A stretch of DNA of 64,000 bases from Amoeboaphelidium protococcarum (GCA_023515745.1 JALECJ010000001.1:620001-684000); one strand, 5' to 3'; shown: positions 14,304 to 26,270, numbered from the stretch's first letter. The notes: generated by a model not told the origin, from the sequence alone. Numbers and translations: made by a program.

Positions 14304-17300
14304 ATGAATTCTGTGTAATAGACGGGAAAGACTAGAGATGGCAAGTTGTTCAGTGTGCCAAAGACTTAGGATATGTTGGCTAACCTGTTCTCCAATTGGC
14401 CACCAAGCAGAAAGACACACACTGTGCTAGAACTTGCCACTATGGGACTTGCAGGTTGTAATATAATCATGTTTGCATTGTTCTATGATAAGAAGTGGTT
14501 CTTCCTGCTGGTATTCGCATTCTGGAGACTGATGTACAATGCCGGACTGGGGTACGTGTTGAAGAAGTAGAGCGATGAGAACTGGTTCACTGATCTATGT
14601 TCTCGGTATTAGCTATTTGATCGCGATAACAAGGATAGAAAATGGCTATATTCGCTAATGAAGGAGGAGCTGTCTAAGAAAATGGGCTCAGATTACGACT
14701 TTGACTAGGTACCGCTAGAGTATAATGCCTGGCTGCTCTTTAGAAATCTTGTAGATCTCATTCTGGTCAATGATTTTGTGGCGTACATTGTATTTGCCAT
14801 GTCTTTCACTATTAGCTGGACAGGTGGTGATTCTTCTATAAAATCTTTTGGTATTGCTGACCTGTTGAGACTTATAGGTGGAGTGTTGCTAATTCTATTC
14901 AATATCTGGGTCAAGCTGGACGCGCACCGAGTGGTTCAGGATTATGCCTGGTTCTGGGGTGACTTCTTCTTCCAGCTGGACTCCACGTTGCACTTTGATG
15001 GTGTATTTGAGATGGCACCTCATCCAATGTACTCCATTGGCTACGCGGGATACTATGGCATATCGCTGATCTCGAATAGTTATATAGTGCTCGCTGTCTC
15101 CATACTGGCCCATTCGGCTCAATTTATATTCTTGTACCTGGTGGAAGAGCCGCATATCTAAAAAATTTATGGCAACTCCGACCTGTCCTGGAAGACTGAT
15201 CCTCGATCTAAAGAGATTTTGTATGGGAAACGGTCAGGATCATCGTCTGCTTACTTCCGACGTGACCTGGTTGTATTCCAGAATTTGGATCTGTGTAGAT
15301 TCCAAGATTTGGCCGTTGTGTGTACTCTATTGTAGATGTGCGTTGTGGCCATGTTTGGATCAAATGGATTCCTTCTTGCATAGGCACTGGTGTGGCGAAT
15401 TCTCTACTCTGTCATACTAGGACTCTTACTTAGACTGCAGAGTAAGGACAAGTTGTACACGAAGCACTTTATAAAGTACGGTGGCACTAATTAGGAGGCT
15501 TTCAACAGCTGGAAGTGTATATACAATTTCTGTCTAACAATGACACATACATCTTTTGCGATTGTGGCGATGAAGTTGCATTTCAGCTCATTCTAGATCA
15601 GTCTCCTGGTGGAAGGTTAGTATATTGTGCGCCTGTTATTGGGTGTAAGTCTAGTGGCTCTTCACGCGTGGATGTCAAAGTCCGTATTCAATGTCCTCGG
15701 TGAGTTTGGCTGGTTCTATGCAGACTTTTTTATTGAAGAGTTTCCGGCCTAGTTGCATTACACTGGGATCTATCGGTACTTGAATAATCCAGAGAAGATT
15801 CTTGGTATGGCTTCCTTCTACGGACTGACTCTGATTAGTGGCAGTGGCAGTATCTTTGCACTTACTCTATTCAGTCACCTGGTTAACTGGTGGTTCTTGG
15901 AGTATGTTGAGACACCTCACATGCGGCGTCTGTATGGTGATAAGTTGCGAATTGACTCTGGTGTTAGTAAGACAATAAAGAATTAGCTAAAGAAGACTTT
16001 GACCAGTTAGCCAGATAATGCGGTACTCCATGAAGTGGCCAAGATTGTATTGGACTTGAACAAGGCTGGTGAGGCTCTCGTGTCAAAGCTCGAAAAAGCT
16101 GTGGGATCTAATCTGAATGACGTTGAGAAAATTCTAGTGGATGTCGCAAAGCCCAGGATCGAAGAGATTATTAAGGATACTAAGCAGTTGATAGTCGAGG
16201 CTGGTAACAAGCTTTAGGATGTTAAATTGATAAAGTATGAAGATGATGGTTCATCCAGCAAAGACGCGGATCTTGATTAGAAGTATTCGGTGTGTCTGTT
16301 ATAACCTGCTATGGTAGATGGTGGTAATCAGAGAGAATTATAGAAATTTGAACTTGGAGATTCCATCAAGATTTAGTGGACAGCTCCACCTAATAACTCT
16401 CCTAAAGACTGGATCGGATTATATAAAGTCACTGCTAATACCTCAAAGTCTATCACCTCTGCTAGTAGCCATGGTGCATATAAGTACTTGTCTGATGGTG
16501 TTTTTGAATAGCAAAAGGACACCGGTGATGATAGCGGTGGATCTTAAGATGGTTAACACGGCGTGTTAATATTTGAGAAGGACAATCTACCTTGGGAGGT
16601 TGGTGTTTATGAAGCAAGACTTCATCTCAGTGACAAGTATAACGTGGCAGCTATCAGTGGACTTTTTGAGATTGCAGTTACACCAAAGCCGGCTTTAGAT
16701 CTGGACGTCTTGTAGTTAAATAGTATTAGTGGATTGTAGGAATCTTGGTCAAGACGTGGTTCTGGACATCAGATATCGGTATAAGGTGATGGAGAAAGTA
16801 ACATTAGCAGTAGTCAGGAGAGTCTCCTTCTTAGTCCTAGTATGTTGGCATCTCCCGTTCTACCACCAAGTCATCCTAACTCGTTCGAGGACATTCTTGC
16901 AACTCTTTGCCAGATTTACGTCAAAGTTTTGCCAGATGAACCTATAGCCAGCATATTATCTGGAAGGAGTAATGTCACTAGTAGTGGCGGAGGACGTCAA
17001 TTATCACGGGCTGATTTTGTACAAGATCTGAAAGGTAGCGAAGTATACGCCAAAAGAATCACATACTTTATCAAGTTGACGTATGGCATAGAATTTGATC
17101 ACAAAGTAGTTATGAAGTTTGAGCCAACTATGGAGCGCATGTCTGAGCGTATTCAAGAGGCTCGAGTAATATTGGCCACATCTACCGGTCAGAATTTCGA
17201 TGATAATGAACAAGATTATGTGGATGAAGTTACCGAAGGTACTGTAGTGTCGGCCGAATTAAATGGTGTTGTGGATAATAAATTGGATGCGCCAAATATG

Positions 17301-17450
17301 ACTATTAATAACTCAGAGTCAACCAAGAGTACGTCGCCATAAAAGCTCAAGTAATTATCTGCTAGCAAGAAGGGCCAACTGCTAGCGTATCAATTGCGTC
17401 TAATCGAAGAAGAGAGATTACGTCGTGACAGGCGCCGCGTCAAGAAATGA
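14304..17450 (+). CDS. CHO2: Phosphatidylethanolamine N-methyltransferase, CHO2 type
   Basis: Catalyses the first SAM-dependent methylation of phosphatidylethanolamine in the ER on the way to phosphatidylcholine. 1,048 aa, intronless, ATG 14304. It has multiple membrane segments and the two duplicated methyltransferase-like modules typical of fungal CHO2: [20 protein letters not shown] with [10 protein letters not shown], and a second copy [21 protein letters not shown] with [16 protein letters not shown]. The C-terminal portion has the conserved soluble domain ([39 protein letters not shown]). Length and architecture match fungal CHO2 (about 870-1,000 aa), not the 200-aa animal PEMT. This is the best single indicator in the window of a fungal-lineage host. 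Confidence 0.93.
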
Positions 17451-17682
17451 AATCAAATTGATATTTTTAATACTTACTTACTATCTACATCTCAATCATG
17501 ATACGCATATTTATGACAATGTCAATCTTACTCCAACTAAACATGTTTCATTGTCTTCAATCTCTCGCAGTGCTGCTTTGACGCGCGTCCGTCCCTTTTG
17601 AAGTCGCCTATCATTCCGTTTCTATTTCTCCATATTGTAGACAAAGGACCACAATTGCATTTAATTACAACTAGTTCTTGAA

Positions 17683-20277
17683 ATGTTCAGATAACGCTAG
17701 GATTAAAGCAGGAATAAGAGTAATAAATTTGGGGAAGATTATGCTGATGACTTTGATGTTAATAATTTGATGTAGTCTCTGAATGGAATGAGTATTGGTT
17801 CAACGGGAAAGGATGATGCTAATGATGGAGACAATGTACTGGTGGACTTTACTGATGAGGACATGAATGACCCAGCTCTACTTGCTGAATTGTAATTATT
17901 ATCTGGCGAGGATGAAACTGCTGCTGCTGCTTTTATACTATAAGAGAACAATTCAATTTAGAGCAAAGTAGTTGAGAGGCGGCAGATCAAGCCTCAACCG
18001 CGGTTGCCTGAGAAATAGTAGTAATAGCAGACTGAACTATCTCCGGAGTAGTTACAGGCTGTAATCAACAGTAGTATTAGTAGTAATGGTGCAATTTCAG
18101 ACAATGATGAAGTTCATGTTCAAATAACTGATGAAGATTTGAATGATCATCAACTTCTTGCTGAACTTCACGCCATAACTGGTCACCCTGTTGATTCTGC
18201 TGATCATGGAGATGAATCTGATACTTAAAACTCTTAGTAAGGACACTAGCAAGATTCAGATCATATTAAGTAATAAAGTCATGTGATGTAAAGTGTTATA
18301 CAGTAGGAGGTACCTAATTAAACATAAGAACCATCTGTAGAAGACGGTGACTCGATTCCGTTGGAAATGAAGTTGCAGTGTAAAGATGTTCAAGTCATGA
18401 CAAAGTATGTGAGATTGGAGAAGGTGAAAGCTGCTTAGCTTAATAAATCTGGTGATAAAGTTGCGGCACGATTAGTATTTTAGAATTACAAGTAGCTAGA
18501 GTAACGGTTGCAAGAGCTATCATTGCCTGTGAGGTAAATTTAGACTGAGGCATCTTCATCGATTACTGTTTAGGATGGACAGTCTAGTGTTAAACCATCT
18601 GTTGATGAATCGGTAATTTAAGACCTCTAGGAGCGGCAGAGATTCTTTAAATCTTAGGCTATCAGGTGTAAAAAGTTGGATGATATACAGGGAGCGAGGG
18701 ATATGCTGTAGAAGAGTAAGCTAGTAGAGTAGTTTATTCAGCAAGTTCGTGATGGATAAAAGATTGAAATGAGTAAAGTTCCGTCTGCTCAGAGTCCACC
18801 TAATACCTTGGACTAAAAGAAACTTCCATAGCCGCCACCCAAAGTGCCTTAGAAGCAGTCCAATACTGATTCTGTCAATAGGAATAGTAATAGCAATTAG
18901 TTTGTAGTTCCATCTGCTGATAATAGAGATCTTTTATTATAGATTAGACAAAAGCTGAAAGATCAGATAGAGCTGTGTACTCAGGCGTCTCAGTATTATC
19001 TAAAGACTGGTGACAAAGGGAGAGCATTGGAATTTCATAAATATAAAAAGGATTTTAATGCTGATCTTATTCAAGTGGAGAGTGAGCTGACAAAACAAGA
19101 TTCGAAATATCTTCCATAGTTTTATTATCGTTAGATTCGGTTGCAATATAATCGTCTATTCACCGAATTGTCTCTTTAAGATTTGGAGTTGAAGATTGTC
19201 AGAGCTACCGGTCTTGATAGTAAGGAAGTATCACCTGCTTAGATTGACTCGTTTGTATCATGGGATATAGGTGATGTTACGGGTGGTGATAATGCAGTCA
19301 AAGGTGATACTCCAGTTGTGCGTAAGACATAGAATCCTGAAATTGATTTCATTAAGGTGGTTCGTATAGAGAGAAATAAAGCATTCCAGCGTTATGTTGA
19401 ACGAAGGAAGATGACCTTTGATCTTTATCATTATCGAGGATTCTTGCGCAAGTCGACATTAATTGGACGGGCCCAGTTAAAGCTGGATCAATTACTCTCT
19501 GAGAGCATGGTATACTCCATCCTGCCTTTAATTGAAGGGAATTCTAAAAGAGAGACTGGGGCGACGCTGGAAGTTCAGGTTAGATTACGGTAGCCCGTGC
19601 TCAAGCCTGATATTGTTACTCTTGATGATAAGTGGTTGTTTATTGGAGATTATGCTCCATAGTCTAATATGCCTTCTCCTATATAGCCTCCTATTTCTTC
19701 TACCTCTACCGCTTTGTCGCCTGATTTGAATAGGAATCAGGCTGCAGAACTGAAAGTAGATAGTTCATCCAAGTCCCTCAATAATACCACACCGACCATG
19801 CAGAAGTCTTCTCCTGGTGTATCGCCAGCATCAGCTAATACCGCCACTTCTAGTACTTCTGTATCTCCTAAGACGGCATAGTCATAAAGTGCTCGTGATG
19901 ATTAACTACTAGAACAACTTGTTGAACAGTTTGATAATATTGAGGCGATAGTATCGAACAACGTTTTGGAAATGCTGTAAACAGAGACCATAAAAGCTAT
20001 TGCTGAGCAGAGGAGTACTAGAAGTGGCAATTCTGTCGATGATCTTAATGATGTGAAATAGCGCATCGATCTCAAGATGAATCTGTTAGTTATCCAGGTA
20101 TAGACTGGACAGTTGACTATGGAGAGATATCTCGCGCAGTTGAAGTAATCTATAGAGGATCATAAGTAGATGGCTTTGCGGTTCAAGTAGTTGGGCAATT
20201 TGGATTACGCCCGGAAGGCCCTTGCTAGAATCAAAGTTATGCAGTAAGAGTATGAAGAGGCAAGTCAGCAGGAGTGA
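17683..20277 (+). CDS. CC2D1/Lgd-like protein (DM14 and C2 domains)
   Basis: 864 aa, intronless, ATG 17683, TGA 20275. It has several DM14-type helical hairpins: one near residues 230-285 (KYVRLEKVKAAQLNKSGDK), one near 310-345, and the clearest at 420-470 (LLLQIRQKLKDQIELCTQAS then YLKTGDKGRALEFHKYKKDF). A C2-like domain follows (ELKIVRATGL, FDLYHYRGFLRKSTLIGRAQ, LKLDQLLSES). Last comes a helical C-terminal hairpin (LKQSIEDHKQMALRFKQLGN). The family binds CHMP4/ESCRT-III and controls endosomal sorting. It is best known in animals, so its presence here is informative about lineage. Gln-rich, with very many TAR codons. The acidic N terminus repeats the motif TDEDMNDPALLAEL / TDEDLNDHQLLAEL. 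Confidence 0.85.
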
Positions 20278-20400
20278 GCTCAATATGTGTGTAATGAAGA
20301 TTATGGGCTGGTTTTATGCCGGGTGAGTGCCATCTATCATTTTCTGTCCAGTAATGTGTAATACAAAGTGAAATGAAATTGACGTAATAATGACAGTACT

Positions 20401-20431
20401 GTATATACTGTATATATTGTATATACTGTAC
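20401..20431. repeat. TATA/GTA-rich short tandem repeat
   Basis: Alternating purine-pyrimidine run built from imperfect copies of GTATATACT, between the 3' ends of the CC2D1 gene and the convergent gene at 20,516. Possible 3'-end or hairpin-forming sequence. Confidence 0.5.
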
Positions 20432-20515
20432 ATTTTATTTCATACCCGGAGTTATTTAGTCTTTACAGAACTTATCATCTACTTGATTGGGCCTTTTATT
20501 TTGCCATAGACTCGA

Positions 20516-21224
20516 TCATGGTTAATGATTTGTTACTATAGTGCAGTTGTCCAATAGCCAAGCGTAAAGTTACCACCGAATCTGGACAGCCATCATAAAG
20601 AAAGCGTTATATCTATTCGTGTTCCTCCTGTATAACCATAAAGGCAATTCAAAGCATGCCGACGCGGAGTAGCTGAATCCTGACAGATCCACGCTGATCA
20701 CCTTGTCAACCTCCAGAGTCAGTGTCTGACAGAATTTGTGCACGTCAGGTCTTGCACAAACTCTATCAGAGACCACAAGGAACTTATCACATTCCGCGTG
20801 ACTCCCTTAGTCCACTTTCAGCAGTTGCATACAATTCACCAGCAAATATTATGCCTACTACAGGGTATCTGGCAATAATGCTACATTATAAAAAGGCAAA
20901 CCAACAGTCCGTTGTGATGAGCTATTACCACCATCAGCAGTTTCAACTTGATATCGCGTGTGTTCATCGTTAGCCCCAATGGCCTCTATTGGCGCCGGCT
21001 ATGGCAAGGAAGGAGGTGGAGTATCCAGTCTCTTCAAATATCACCATGCAATTGCTTTCAGCGGCTAGAGGAATATGTTGGTGTGAACTGTATCAGATCA
21101 CGTACAGTAATGACTTTCCCACGCTCTCTCTATTCTTGGACAAGTTCTCATACTTGATAATTACCTGCAATATATATGTATATCTATTTGTATTTATGCT
21201 CTTCAGTAAATGTGTATCAGTCAT
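20516..21224 (-). CDS. Unrecognised two-exon protein
   Basis: Exon 1 21,165-21,224 (MTDTHLLKSINTNRYTYILQ), intron 21,032-21,164 (133 nt, GTAATT...TTTGAAG), exon 2 20,516-21,031; total 191 aa, phase 0. Exon 2 reads RLDTPPPSLPQPAPIEAIGA, then NVALLPDTLQQAQYLLVNCM, DKFLVVSDRVCARPDVHKF, TLEVDKVISVDLSGFSYSAS and FELPLWLYRRNTNRYNAFFM. The second half looks globular. I do not recognise a family. Exon 2 is bounded upstream by an in-frame TGA just before the acceptor, which supports splicing. The exon 1 assignment is the weaker part, because no other ATG is in frame upstream. Confidence 0.5.
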
Positions 21225-21849
21225 ATCTTTATACCACTCCACAGAATAAGCTTCAACTTGTGCGGGTACCTCTTCCCGCGCGCGTCATTGCAATTGGAAC
21301 CGCACGATATTTCATTGAGTAAAGCTCTTCCAAATTTCAATCATTTGTGACATTTTATTACATAAGAACTACGCAGCTATCGGGCAGCGATAGCAAAAGA
21401 ACACGGAAATCTATACGTGTAAGGTTACTCACTATTTCTATCAGTAGACAAAGGAGCAATAAATACAAAAATAATAGAGTGGAAGTTAGAGCAAACCGTC
21501 AGTATTTACGTCTCGCCGTTTATTCATTGTTTCGTTAGTCATCACTTCTGCTTTTCAAAGTCCTGCCCGCCCGTTCTACGATGCAAATATACCTCATGGT
21601 CATATCGCTGGGAGCTAGTGATACACACTGCAGACGCCCAGACTTGACAGCTTATTTCTTGACGTCTATCCACGTCCTTTACCTAAAAACTAAATCACTG
21701 TTAGGCGTGCGCCAAGGATATAAAGATTAAAAAGGAAATTAACCAGTTAACGTCGCGTCAGTTCGTTACGTTCGAAGCCATAAGGTGATAACATCCTATT
21801 AGGGGAAATTAGTGAGATGGCGCGTCTCTGATTAGCAGATACAGTATGG
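21225..21849. other. Intergenic
   Basis: 625 bp between the start of the preceding minus-strand gene and the 3' end of CHK1. It contains a CCCGCGCGCGTC-rich patch near 21,275 that could be promoter sequence for the 21,224 start. No gene supported. Confidence 0.35.
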
Positions 21850-23373
21850 TCAATGTATTTTACAAATCAAATCCTTGCACTAGGTCTTAATATCATAATA
21901 CAATCTTTTAAACTCCATAGGATCTCCTCTTGTTTTAACAAAATTGACAAGAATTATAGGATTAGGTTGATGACGTTAGTGTTCAACATTAGACAACTTT
22001 TGCAGTCGAATCTGACCCTTCAATGGTATTTTGCGCCTATCAGCAGTGTCAAACTCTATAGCCTAATCATTGACTCTATGCTGTATTAGATACTCACTCA
22101 GAATTGCGCACAATCTCTCAGCTATAACGTCAATGGAAGAAGCCTAAGCATAAAATCGAGTCAATCTATTTCCAAGTGGATATTGACGGCCTTGTGTAGT
22201 CATCTAAGTTCTCAGAGTTCCCAAAAATCCATCCATACTCATCGCATCAGACTATGAGAACTTATGCTGCACAGCAGATGTCTGCATGACACCTCTCTCT
22301 GACATCATCGCTGGCTAGGATAGTGCGAAATCTTAATCACCAATAGCTGGAGCCACTTCTGAAGCTGATGAATAAGGTTCTATAAAGTCTTGTGATGCCA
22401 TCACATCATCAATATCCATTTGAGACAGCAGAGAACAAGTAATATCTTCAGTAGATGGATTCAATCGCCTTTATCTAAACCACCTACAACTCTTAATTTA
22501 CTACACAGACCATCGATCCTCTTCCTAGACACTCAACATTGCACATAACAGTTGGAACACTTCTTCACTATCCAGTCTTGGGAAAGGAGATACATTATTC
22601 AGTTGACTGCGATCGTTATAATACAGATTGACAAAGCGTTCAAACTCTTAATCGCCCTCCGTAGCGCTAGTCCACGGCAACTACCCAGTCAGCATTACCA
22701 GTAACACAATTCCGCATGACCATATATCCACCAGCTGGCCATTATAATTCTCAAAGAATACTTCAGGTGCACAGTACGGCCGCGATCCACAAATGAGACT
22801 TTTGCGCTGCACCACTCCGTTGACAATGTAAAATGTGGCGAATCCAAAATCTGCAATCTTCAGCTAACCATCAGAATCGAGCAAAAGATTTTCTGGTTTA
22901 ATGTCACGATGACACACACCGTGTTTATGCATATGTTCCAGTCCACTGATCAGCTACTGAAAGTAGTGATGGGCAAGACTAGAATTAAGGCCTACGTCAG
23001 GCTGAATCTTGTCGAACAATTCACCACCGGCAGCATACTCTATGGCACAGAATACCAAAGGTTATTAAAGCCAAGATTAGTAAAACTGGACAATGTTATT
23101 GTGACGACCCAAACACTTCTAAGTTTTTATCTCATTCTGAATTCGCTACTTAGTAGGCTTATCTGCAGACGTGATATCAAATATTTTCAAGGCCGCCTGA
23201 TTATGAGACTCCATGTCAAGGGACAGCCATACTCTACAAAGACTTTAAATTTTTTAGACGGATGATAGAATGTCAGAACTTTTAAAAATTAAGGTGAAAG
23301 ATTACTAGCCATAAGATCCCTCTCCAACCATTTCTTGCAAGTAATATCTCCCATTCACAATTCCGCTCTCCAT
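21850..23373 (-). CDS. CHK1: DNA-damage checkpoint kinase CHK1
   Basis: Serine/threonine kinase that blocks mitotic entry after replication stress. Exon 1 23,306-23,373 (MESGIVNGRYYLQEMVGEGS...), intron 23,234-23,305 (72 nt), exon 2 21,850-23,233; 483 aa. The kinase domain has the Gly-rich loop GEGSYGQVWLSLD, AALKIFD lysine, HGVCHRDIKPENLLLD catalytic loop, IADFGFATFY, PYCAPEVFF and VDIWSCGIVLLVMLTGQLPW. The C terminus carries the KA1-like ending DPMEFKRLYYDIKTQCKDLI typical of Chk1. The intron splits a TAA glutamine codon (TA|A) inside the Gly-rich loop. A SQ motif (HKFSQSDAM) and other Ser-rich sites lie in the linker, as expected for ATR-family phosphorylation. Total length is a multiple of three only with this splice. 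Confidence 0.9.
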
Positions 23374-24000
23374 ACTGAATTGAACTTTGAAAATCACCAC
23401 GCAATATACCGTAACACCTTGCAGTTTTATGTATTAACAGAATAGTATGAGTGACGAGGGAGTAGAAGAGACACGGGGATGAAACTTCTGTTCGCTTGCC
23501 TCGACTTGAAACAACAACGTGCGAACGAATATACATTGAGATGAATGTGATTACTGTAAATCTATGAGTAAAACTCTCAAACACCTACAGGTATTATAAT
23601 CATTACATTTTGGGGATTCATGCACTGTCGTTTTATGAATAGTTTTAAGAACTGAGTTTAAAATTACACGAACAGATAGATAACTGTGCCGTGCTGTGTG
23701 AGTGACGCGATCGCGGTGGGAGTACCGTGTCAAATGTTCATGGGCTTTTGACTCTCACATTTAACGATCTTCAATCTGCTGAATCTCAAATAGTTTGACA
23801 AGTTGGCGAATTTGCTACTGATGTTATCCGGAGATCGCGAGCTATTGATGGGAGTGACCTGAATTAGAACCTAAGTTAAGGATGGAGCCTTGTTCATTCT
23901 ATTGCTCATTGTGGAGAAAGAGATTAATTAAGACTTCTCATATTAAAAGCTTAAAATTTAATTCCGTTTTTCTATCTAAGCCGTACTTATCATACTTCTC
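23374..24000. promoter_or_regulatory. CHK1 upstream region
   Basis: 627 bp upstream of CHK1 and downstream of the 65-aa gene. It contains GTGACGCGATCGCGG near 23,702, close to an ACGCG core but not a full ACGCGT. No gene supported. Confidence 0.35.
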
Positions 24001-24198
24001 TCATTGATCGCTAATGAGCAGTCTATACTCAAAATCTTATTTGTGATTGCGAATAATATGCTCAATTTGTTAACGAACTTCCGCAGACAACGCATTCTTC
24101 ACGTACTCTTTGTAAAAAGATAGACCAGAGATTGTAAATAGCAGCGGCTAAACCATTCCCTTCTATGTCTTCACAAAAGAGACTACTAAATTAGCCAT
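24001..24198 (-). CDS. Small protein, 65 aa, unrecognised
   Basis: Single-exon frame from ATG 24198 (MANLVVSFVKTQKGMVQPLL) to TGA 24001 (EYRLLISDQ). One short hydrophobic segment (PLLFTISGLSFY) is followed by a charged helix (NALSAEVRQQIEHIIRNHKQ). Size and layout would suit a small mitochondrial inner-membrane subunit, but no family was identified. It contains three TAR codons within 66 codons. The divergent neighbour starts 174 bp away. Confidence 0.55.
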
Positions 24199-24371
24199 AT
24201 TTTTATAAGTTCCCGAACTGGTATTTCAGATTTCGCTTCAAGTTTCATTTCCATGGCAACGCGAAATACCAGTAAGGGCTGTACAAAAGAAAAATCCAAT
24301 TTGTTACTATAAATAGAGCTCGCCTTCCACTGTTTTATAGTGTGGGTAAATGCCTAACGACCGGGGTCGCT

Positions 24372-25034
24372 ATGGATGATTTGTCTTTTGTTGTTTGGAC
24401 AACACTAATTATTCATATATGCGTCTTTAGGTAAGTAACATTTTAGGAGCTGTGTTCAACAGGGCGCAATATCTTTAACTTTACAACTCGAATACTGTTT
24501 GAGCGCAGATTATTCTGCCTTTACTTTCTTAATGACATTTGACTCGTAAAAGTAAGCATATTGGATTCGAGTATGATTTGATGGCGCGTTTATTATACAC
24601 TTTAATGTTATTGACAGCCGTTAGATCACGGCAGTTACCAGGACATGTATAGATTCGAGCTATACTTCAGATACTATTAGCGGAACATATTAGAAAACTC
24701 AATTTTGAAAGATTCTACAGAGTAGGCGCTGCGGCATTCATCAATTAAGTAAAGTTTGAAACATATAGTACACTAACCTTCCTCAGCACCACCATTCTCA
24801 TTTTTTGATTCGAAGTATTCGCGGATTCGTAAACGATCAGTCTCAAGCGATAATCTATCAGCACCAAAGTAATTGGCTTCAGAATTAGATTTGACATTTT
24901 ACGATGGGTCCTAATATCGAATTTTGATTTAGAGTTTCACCTGGTGCGCTGACACCTGCTTATTCAATGCCAGAATTAAAAATTCTCGGAAAGTTATTAT
25001 CATTACAGAAGTCATATTGAGGACGATAAATTGA
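24372..25034 (+). CDS. Unrecognised two-exon protein with N-terminal hydrophobic segment
   Basis: Exon 1 24,372-24,430 (MDDLSFVVWTTLIIHICVF) ends at a textbook donor AG|GTAAGT. The proposed intron is 24,431-24,634 (204 nt, acceptor CGGCAG) and exon 2 24,635-25,034, giving 152 aa in phase. Exon 2 reads YQDMYRFELYFRYYQRNILE, KYSRIRKRSVSSDNLSAPKQ, LASELDLTFYDGSQYRILIQ. No family recognised. Other acceptors (for example CAACAG at 24,462) are possible and would give a much shorter product. The last 156 bp overlap the 3' end of the convergent gene at 24,879, so one of the two 3' ends may be wrong. Confidence 0.45.
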
Positions 25035-25239
25035 CTTTTTAAAAGCTGCCAAATTGATTTAAGCTAATTAACGTAAATAAAATAGTTGTCATCTTCTTTG
25101 TATTACCTCTCCACCAAAAGAAATGGTCCGGCAAGCTGGTATTACTCGCGATGTGGATAAATTGCCCAATTGAACAACGGCTGGCAATAAAACAGGCTGC
25201 TAATGCTTTTATCGAGCATGGTTGCATTATTATTTTCAT
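24879..25239 (-). CDS. Small protein with mitochondrial-like presequence, two exons
   Basis: Exon 1 25,107-25,239 (MKIIMQPCSIKALAACFIAS...), intron 25,046-25,106 (61 nt, GTAATA...TTGGCAG), exon 2 24,879-25,045; 99 aa, total length a multiple of three. The N terminus is basic/hydroxylated without acidic residues (KALAACFIASRCSIG), compatible with matrix targeting. Then HFFWWRAFKKSIYRPQYDFC and NDNNFPRIFNSGIEQAG. The family is unknown. The splice phase works in only one reading, which supports it. The overlap with the plus-strand gene at 24,372-25,034 is unresolved. Confidence 0.5.
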
Positions 25240-25319
25240 AATAAGCAAGATACGATTATTCGCAGTTTAAAGTAGGCACTCCGCCATGGTGAAGGCCGTT
25301 TTACTGCATAAATTTAAAG

Positions 25320-25594
25320 TCATTGAACAATTTTGTGCACGACAAAGTCCCCTAGAATGTTCGTATCACAGTCTTTCTCCGCGTAGTCTAACCTTTCAAT
25401 GGTCAAACTTCCAGTCAGAGGATTATCAATAACACCATTGGAGTTGCTGTCCGCTTATCAGCTGCTGCAATGTCAAATTTGACTTCGCGTTTCAGAGACA
25501 AACTACTTGCTGCATTTGGCGTCTTTATAATATGTCCTAATTATTTAACGCTTATACTGTAAGTTGTCATTGTGTAATTGAGGTGTCTCGACAT
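25320..25594 (-). CDS. Possible small two-exon gene
   Basis: Exon 1 25,507-25,594 (MSRHLNYTMTTYSISVKQLG), intron 25,454-25,506 (53 nt, GTAGTT...CTGATAAG), exon 2 25,320-25,453 (DSNSNGVIDNPLTGSLTIER then GDFVVHKIVQ-TGA); 73 aa. The second exon is convincingly protein-like and is closed upstream by an in-frame TGA, so a splice is needed. The donor choice is a guess. Family unknown. Confidence 0.35.
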
Positions 25595-26270
25595 ATTAAA
25601 TTTTGAGTGTAGGAAGAATGAGTCGTCTAGACTGCTAAGTTATAACAATTCTACGCAAAGTGTTACGGGACTACTAATGTCATTTTAGGGCACAATCTCA
25701 CGCTTTCTATCGAACTATTCATGATAGTTAATGATTGATTTCGTTGAGTAATGCTGGTTGTACGCGTTTGTTCGCAATTGGACCTTCTCAGTCGTCCTTC
25801 TCTGCGTCTAGCAATCATATCGACATCTTAAAACGACATCGATTGATTGTCAGATCTTTTACGCCAGAAGTTGGGGTTCAAATTATTTGTAGTCAACTCC
25901 TGGATCGCCTATGAAAACATGCATGTGAATGCGGCGTTAATGGTTTATGGTTTATATAAATGCTTTTGGCAACGGAATTCTTGGAGACCAAATTGTATTG
26001 CAACGTTCCAGTGCAAAAGATGCACTTTAATCTCCATACAGCATTCGCAAAAAATAAATGTAATAACTAAAAACACGATAAAGGATTGGCCAAATGCGAT
26101 ATGTATATAATTTTAGTTCTTTTAATGTTATAAGACAATGATAATCGGTGTCTTTTAAATCCTTTAAATGTGCAACCATTGGCTTGCATTCCGACATCGC
26201 GCCACACCCATTATCATAGACTATAATACCAGTTCGGGGCAGGCCCTCACACGATTGATGACGAGTACGC
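25595..26270. other. Mostly unassigned; long TGA-free plus-strand frame
   Basis: The plus strand is free of TGA from 25,847 to 26,531 in one frame. Its first two thirds have noncoding-like composition (rich in C, W, I). The last part, from the ATGATG at 26,321 (MMYSIVSNNYTINPEKPMQA), is more protein-like and ends at TGA 26,531. It is antisense to the proposed tail of the element-interrupted gene; only one of these is likely to be real. Confidence 0.3.

Noticed and set aside
24789-25003. Minus-strand frame with MIITFREFLILALNKQ and a GTTAGT donor
   Set aside because: It is antisense to the plus-strand two-exon gene and no downstream exon could be phased.
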